10,438 nucleotides of DNA, from assembly GCA_024644125.1 (NCBI GenBank), contig JAHELQ010000154.1:1-10438 (forward strand), read 5' to 3'. The translations under genes and the position numbers were made by a program. The notes under the pieces were generated by a model. The model was given only the letters and a program-made list of their open reading frames with translations. It made no database searches and was not told the origin of the DNA. The DNA is from Candidatus Aminicenantota bacterium. GTDB lineage: Bacteria; Acidobacteriota; Aminicenantia; UBA2199. Below are positions 6,875-10,438 of the stretch, one piece after another (position 1 is the first letter of the stretch; each line of letters starts with the position of its first letter).

Positions 6875-7840
6875 ATGAAGAAAAAAGGAATCAAAACCGA
6901 ATATATTGTGCTGGTAGTGGCGATCGTCATTTTATCCGGCTATCTGTTGCTTCGTAATTCAAATCAGATCCAGTACGACATCCCTAAATTGAAACCGGTG
7001 AGCCAGGAGGAGATTTCGAAGATCGAAATCATCCGCCCCAAGAGTACTGTGACCATCAAAAAAAATGAGAAGCAATGGGTCACGGAAGCGGAAAATTATC
7101 CGCTGGACGATACGCTCATGAAGGATATACTCGCCAATCTGGCAGGCCTCGAGCTCACGGCCATGGTGTCCCAGTCGAAAAATTATTTCATGTACGGTTT
7201 GGCGGACGACAACCGCATCACTGTTAAGGCGTACAAAGGGGATGAGCTGGTGCGGGAATTCCAGATGGGGAAGCCCGCCTCGACATACCGCCACACCTAT
7301 GTGCGCCTGGCGGGTGACGACCGGGTATTCCACGCGAGAGAATCGTTCCGCAATTTTTATGAACGGGAACTCGATGAAATGAGGGACAAGACCGTTCTGA
7401 AGTTTGACCAGGATGAAGTCAGCCAGATCGAGGTAACCTGGAAAAACGAGGCCATCACATTTACCAAAAAGGTTGAGCAACCGGAGATCAAGGCCGGGGA
7501 ACAGGAACAGCCGAAGGCGGAGATCAGTTGGGTGTCCCAGGATGGCAAGATCGCGAAAATGGATGTGATGGAAACGATTTTGAGGAACGGCTCTCTTTTG
7601 AAGTGCGCGAAGTATGAATACCAGGCAAAAAAAGAGGATATGGGCGAACCTATTTATAAGGTTCGTTTCAAAGGGGCAAAAGATTACACTGTCTCTATTT
7701 TCTCGCAAAAAGAGGATAAAAACTATTCAGCCATATCTTCTGAAAGCCCTTACCTCTTTTTGTTGAGCTCCTATAGCGCCGACAATCTAATGAAAAAAAC
7801 CGGTGATTTTTTTGTGAGCGATAAGAAAGAAACGAAATAA
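6875..7840 (+). CDS. DUF4340 domain-containing protein
   Basis: The 321-residue protein has a single N-terminal membrane anchor (about 10-27) and a predicted periplasmic domain. The pattern fits DUF4340: a QWVTEAENYPLDDTLM segment (67-82), then ILANLAGLEL (85-94), YGLADD (107-112), and a repeat-like second half from about 174. A charged Glu/Gln/Pro/Lys linker lies at about 200-217, similar in character to the one in the preceding gene. AGGAGG at 6859-6864 precedes the ATG with a 10-nt spacer, 18 bp after the upstream stop. DUF4340 genes often follow ABC ATPase, permease and GldG-like genes in diverse bacteria, which supports one complex. No catalytic motif is visible and the molecular role is unknown. 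Confidence 0.85.
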   Translation: MKKKGIKTEYIVLVVAIVILSGYLLLRNSNQIQYDIPKLKPVSQEEISKIEIIRPKSTVTIKKNEKQWVTEAENYPLDDTLMKDILANLAGLELTAMVSQSKNYFMYGLADDNRITVKAYKGDELVREFQMGKPASTYRHTYVRLAGDDRVFHARESFRNFYERELDEMRDKTVLKFDQDEVSQIEVTWKNEAITFTKKVEQPEIKAGEQEQPKAEISWVSQDGKIAKMDVMETILRNGSLLKCAKYEYQAKKEDMGEPIYKVRFKGAKDYTVSIFSQKEDKNYSAISSESPYLFLLSSYSADNLMKKTGDFFVSDKKETK

Positions 7841-7845
7841 ATTGC

Positions 7846-7862
7846 GGAGTGCGTCGCACTCC
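7846..7862. repeat. Palindrome just after the DUF4340 gene
   Basis: GGAGTGCG and CGCACTCC flank a single T, so 17 bases form a near-perfect palindrome 5 bp after the stop codon. As RNA it would give a stem of about 6 bp with a 5-base loop. No T run follows, so it is not a classic terminator. It resembles short dispersed intergenic palindromes, but only one copy is in the window. Confidence 0.6.
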
Positions 7863-7898
7863 ATGTTTCACGTCTAGAACGAAAACTAACACATCAAA

Positions 7899-7922
7899 CG
7901 CCCCGCCCGCAAGGGCGGGGCG
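7899..7922. repeat. GC-rich hairpin with GCAA tetraloop
   Basis: Ten perfect G-C pairs (7899-7908 with 7913-7922) close a GCAA loop, a GNRA-type tetraloop. The last base overlaps a 12-bp AT-centred palindrome, GGATATATATCC (7922-7933). There is no T run directly after, so it may protect or process the 3' end of the upstream operon mRNA, act as a weak terminator, or be a dispersed repeat. Its near-100% G+C content contrasts with the AT-rich bases around it. Confidence 0.65.
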
Positions 7923-7966
7923 GATATATATCCCCTTCCGTCAAAACGTAAAAATCGACTTTTTAT

Positions 7967-7995
7967 TTGAAAATTCATTTTTTTTCAATTATAAT
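7967..7995 (+). promoter_or_regulatory. Strong sigma70-type promoter for the SCO-cox operon
   Basis: TTGAAA (7967-7972) and a perfect TATAAT (7990-7995) are separated by exactly 17 bp, with T-rich sequence in the spacer. Transcription would start near 8002, leaving a leader of about 70 nt before the SCO start codon. I see no clear operator repeat around it. Confidence 0.75.
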
Positions 7996-8074
7996 GAAAC
8001 TATATTCACACAGTTTATGATTGGGAAAGGAATAAATATATTATCTAATTCGCGCGCAGCTAAGGGAGAAAAGT

Positions 8075-8848
8075 ATGACTAAAAAATGGCTGCTTTCGAT
8101 TATATTTTTATTGTGTCTTCAGGGGGCGGCAGGTGCTATCGAAGACCTTGAAGAGGTAGGAATCACTGAGCGGTTGGGGGAATATATCCCACTCGATTTG
8201 AGCTTCGACGACTCGGACGGAAAGGTTGTAATACTCAAGGATCTGATCGACAAACCTACCATTCTCTCTCTGGTCTATTTCCATTGCCCCACGGTATGCA
8301 AACCTCTTCTGGGGGCCAAGGTGGATGTGATCAACTTGTTGGACATGGAGCCAGGTAAGGATTATCGTATGCTCACAGTCTCATTCAACGAAGATGAAAC
8401 TCCGGCGAATGCGAAAACCATCAAAGATCATTTTATCGCCAGGTCGCGAAAGCAAATTCCGCCAGACGCCTGGCGTTTTTTGACCGGGAAAAAAGAAACC
8501 ATAAAAAAATTAACCGATTCGTTGGGTTATCATTTTAAGAGGCAAGGAGACGATTTTTTGCATCCGGTGGGGATTATGTTGATTTCCCCAAATGGGAAAA
8601 TCACGCGCTACCTGTATGGAATGTCCTATTTGCCGTTTGATTTGAAGCTGGGGATCATCGAGGCCGGCGCCGGAAAGGTGGGGCCCACCATTAACAAAGT
8701 ATTGCTCTATTGTTTCCGTTATGATCCCCAGGGACAGACATATGTATTCAACATTTTGAAAGTCACCGCCACTATTACGGTGTTCTTTTTACTTTTGTTC
8801 GTGCTCTGGCTGGTGATTTCCACCAGGCGGCGGAAGAAGAGGATATAG
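8075..8848 (+). CDS. SCO1/SenC-family copper chaperone for cytochrome oxidase
   Basis: This 257-residue thioredoxin-fold protein carries the SCO copper site: Cys71 and Cys75 in HCPTVCK, and His163 in the FLHP segment. SCO proteins deliver copper to the CuA centre of oxidase subunit II, or act as its thiol reductant, outside the inner membrane. A signal peptide (about 1-21, ending near GAAGA) exports it. A second hydrophobic segment (about 227-249) with a basic tail anchors the C terminus, an arrangement seen in many bacterial SCO proteins but different from the N-terminally anchored mitochondrial type. The ATG has AGGGAGA at 8063-8069. The oxidase subunit I gene starts 3 bp after the stop codon, which ties it to oxidase assembly. 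The gene for CuA-bearing subunit II is not between them. Confidence 0.93.
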   Translation: MTKKWLLSIIFLLCLQGAAGAIEDLEEVGITERLGEYIPLDLSFDDSDGKVVILKDLIDKPTILSLVYFHCPTVCKPLLGAKVDVINLLDMEPGKDYRMLTVSFNEDETPANAKTIKDHFIARSRKQIPPDAWRFLTGKKETIKKLTDSLGYHFKRQGDDFLHPVGIMLISPNGKITRYLYGMSYLPFDLKLGIIEAGAGKVGPTINKVLLYCFRYDPQGQTYVFNILKVTATITVFFLLLFVLWLVISTRRRKKRI

Positions 8849-8851
8849 TGT

Positions 8852-10438
8852 ATGAGTGAAACCGAAGCACAGGCATCTCATTTAGAGAGTTATCTCGAGC
8901 CCGGAGGCCGTTATAAAGGGATTTTCGGATGGATTTTCTCGACTGATCACAAACGGATCGGTATTTTGTACCTGATTTCGTTGCTGACCTTTTTTTTCGT
9001 TGGGGTGTCGATCGGAATTTTGATGAGGCTGGAATTGATCGCGCCGGGCCCTACCATTGTGGAACCCGGAACCTACAATGCCTTTTTTACCCTTCATGGG
9101 GTGATTATGATCTTCTTGTTCATCATCCCGGGGATTCCCGCGGCATTGGGGAATTTTTTTCTGCCTATTCAAATCGGCGCCCCGGATGTGGCGTTTCCCC
9201 GGCTAAACTTATTGTCGTGGTGGTTGTATATGACCGGAGCTGTCATCGCCATCTCGTCGCTGTTTGCCGGGGGCGGCCCTCCGGATACCGGTTGGACATT
9301 TTACGCCCCGTATAGCATCCGCACCGGCACCAATGTGGTTTTGCCAGTGTTAGGCGCTTTTGTGATGGGATTTTCCTCCATCCTGACAGGCTTGAATTTT
9401 ATCGTCACCATTCACCGGATGCGGGCAAAGGGGATGGGGTGGTTCCGTATGCCCCTTTTTGTGTGGTCCCTTTACGCCACAGCCTGGATCCAGGTGTTGG
9501 CCACTCCGATCCTTAGCATCACTCTATTGTTGGTGGTGGTGGAACGGTGGTTGAATCTCGGGCTATTCGATCCCGCCAAAGGCGGCGACCCCTTGCTCTA
9601 CCAACATCTCTTCTGGATCTATTCCCATCCGGCGGTTTATATCATGATCCTGCCCGCCATGGGCGTGGTGTCGGAAATCATCCCCACCTTCAGCCGCAAG
9701 AAGATATACGGCTACAAAGCCATCGCGTTCTCGAGTCTCGCCATCGCGTTTGTCGGTTATCTGGTGTGGGGGCATCACATGTATACCAGCGGTATGAGCG
9801 ATACCGCCCGGTGGGTGTTTTCATTGTTGACGTTTTTGGTGGCGGTGCCAAGCGGGGTGAAGGTGTTCAATTGGCTGGCCACCATGTACAAAGGGTCGAT
9901 CGAAATCTCTCCTCCAATGCTTTTCACCCTCACGTTTATCTTTCTCTTCAGCATCGGAGGATTGACCGGTTTGGTGAACGGCGCGCTGGCTACGGATGTC
10001 CATATCCACGACACCTATTTTGTCGTGGGCCATTTCCATTATGTGATGTTTGGGGGGACAGCCTTCGGATTGTTTGCCGCGCTTCTATATTGGCTACCCA
10101 AAATGAGCGGGCGCATGTACCGGGAGCTCCCGGTGGTGCGTAGTTGGTTTTTGATATTTGTGGGCTTCAATATGCTTTATTTTTCCATGCTGGTGTTGGG
10201 CTGGATGGGTATGCCGCGCAGATACTTCGATTATTTGCCGCGGTTTCACACATTGCAGTTGATCGCCACCATCGGTTCATGGATTTTGGTTACCGGATTG
10301 ATTTACTTCTTCGTTACACTCTATCGTTCATTGCGGCATGGAACGCCAGCAGGGGACAATCCCTGGGGCGGCACCACCCTTGAATGGAAGACTTCGTCGC
10401 CGCCGCCGAGAGAGAATTTTCTCACGCCGCCGGTAGTC
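8852..10438 (+). CDS. coxA: Cytochrome c oxidase subunit I, A2-type (partial at right edge)
   Basis: The frame starts at ATG 8852 and is open for 529 codons to the window edge. It is the catalytic subunit of an aa3/caa3-type terminal oxidase, reducing O2 to water and pumping protons. Visible ligands are His82 and His396 (low-spin heme), His394 (high-spin heme), and His259, His308 and His309 (CuB), with His386-Asp387 in the HDTYFVVGHFHYV block. The K-channel Lys337 is present in PSGVKVF, and the D-channel entry Asp112 in GAPDVAFPRLN. The helix VI motif is YSHPAVY (257-263): the Glu of A1 enzymes (HPEVY) is replaced and a Tyr-Ser pair precedes the His, which defines the A2 subfamily, as in Rhodothermus and Thermus caa3. 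Tyr263 is the expected cross-linked tyrosine. An SD-like AGAGG lies inside the SCO gene end, giving translational coupling. Full length is probably only slightly longer. Confidence 0.96.
   Translation, partial: MSETEAQASHLESYLEPGGRYKGIFGWIFSTDHKRIGILYLISLLTFFFVGVSIGILMRLELIAPGPTIVEPGTYNAFFTLHGVIMIFLFIIPGIPAALGNFFLPIQIGAPDVAFPRLNLLSWWLYMTGAVIAISSLFAGGGPPDTGWTFYAPYSIRTGTNVVLPVLGAFVMGFSSILTGLNFIVTIHRMRAKGMGWFRMPLFVWSLYATAWIQVLATPILSITLLLVVVERWLNLGLFDPAKGGDPLLYQHLFWIYSHPAVYIMILPAMGVVSEIIPTFSRKKIYGYKAIAFSSLAIAFVGYLVWGHHMYTSGMSDTARWVFSLLTFLVAVPSGVKVFNWLATMYKGSIEISPPMLFTLTFIFLFSIGGLTGLVNGALATDVHIHDTYFVVGHFHYVMFGGTAFGLFAALLYWLPKMSGRMYRELPVVRSWFLIFVGFNMLYFSMLVLGWMGMPRRYFDYLPRFHTLQLIATIGSWILVTGLIYFFVTLYRSLRHGTPAGDNPWGGTTLEWKTSSPPPRENFLTPPVV

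Noticed and set aside
8017..8082. A short upstream ORF (MIGKGINILSN...) overlapping the SCO start
   Set aside because: No ribosome binding site precedes its ATG in the leader; the overlap with the SCO start is probably chance.
9547..10143. A 198-codon + strand ORF in another frame
   Set aside because: It is inside coxA, which is continuous with all heme and copper ligands in its own frame.

Overview
This is a bacterial window of about 50% G+C. Genes have Shine-Dalgarno sites and sigma70-like promoters. The protein families (an RND pump of the Bacteroidota/Calditrichota/KSB1-like kind, a GldA/GldF/GldG-like ABC module with DUF4340, and an A2-type cytochrome oxidase with SCO) suggest a respiring member of the FCB superphylum or a nearby candidate phylum. 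The SD sites and the TTG-17-TATAAT promoters argue against a typical Bacteroidota. The lineage is an inference.

Layout: (1) 1-1436 (+), the C-terminal half of an RND efflux transporter entering from the left edge. (2) 1437-1857, a 421-bp region without an obvious gene. It ends in a strong intrinsic terminator on the + strand and holds either a structured small RNA or a 57-codon ORF. (3) 1858-2796 (-), a single formyltransferase gene with the N-H-D catalytic triad and an Fmt-like C-terminal domain. (4) 2797-3017, a divergent promoter region. (5) 3018-7840 (+), a tight four-gene operon: ABC ATPase, ABC-2 permease, GldG-like periplasmic auxiliary protein, DUF4340 protein. (6) 7841-8074, two GC-rich palindromes followed by a textbook sigma70 promoter. 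(7) 8075-10438 (+), an SCO copper chaperone followed 3 bp later by cytochrome c oxidase subunit I (A2 type), which runs off the right edge.

The four operon genes look like one envelope complex: ATPase and permease in the inner membrane, with two membrane-anchored periplasmic partners. The SCO protein probably serves assembly of the oxidase whose subunit I follows it. The least explained stretch is 1613-1842. No mobile element, CRISPR array, tRNA or rRNA was seen.
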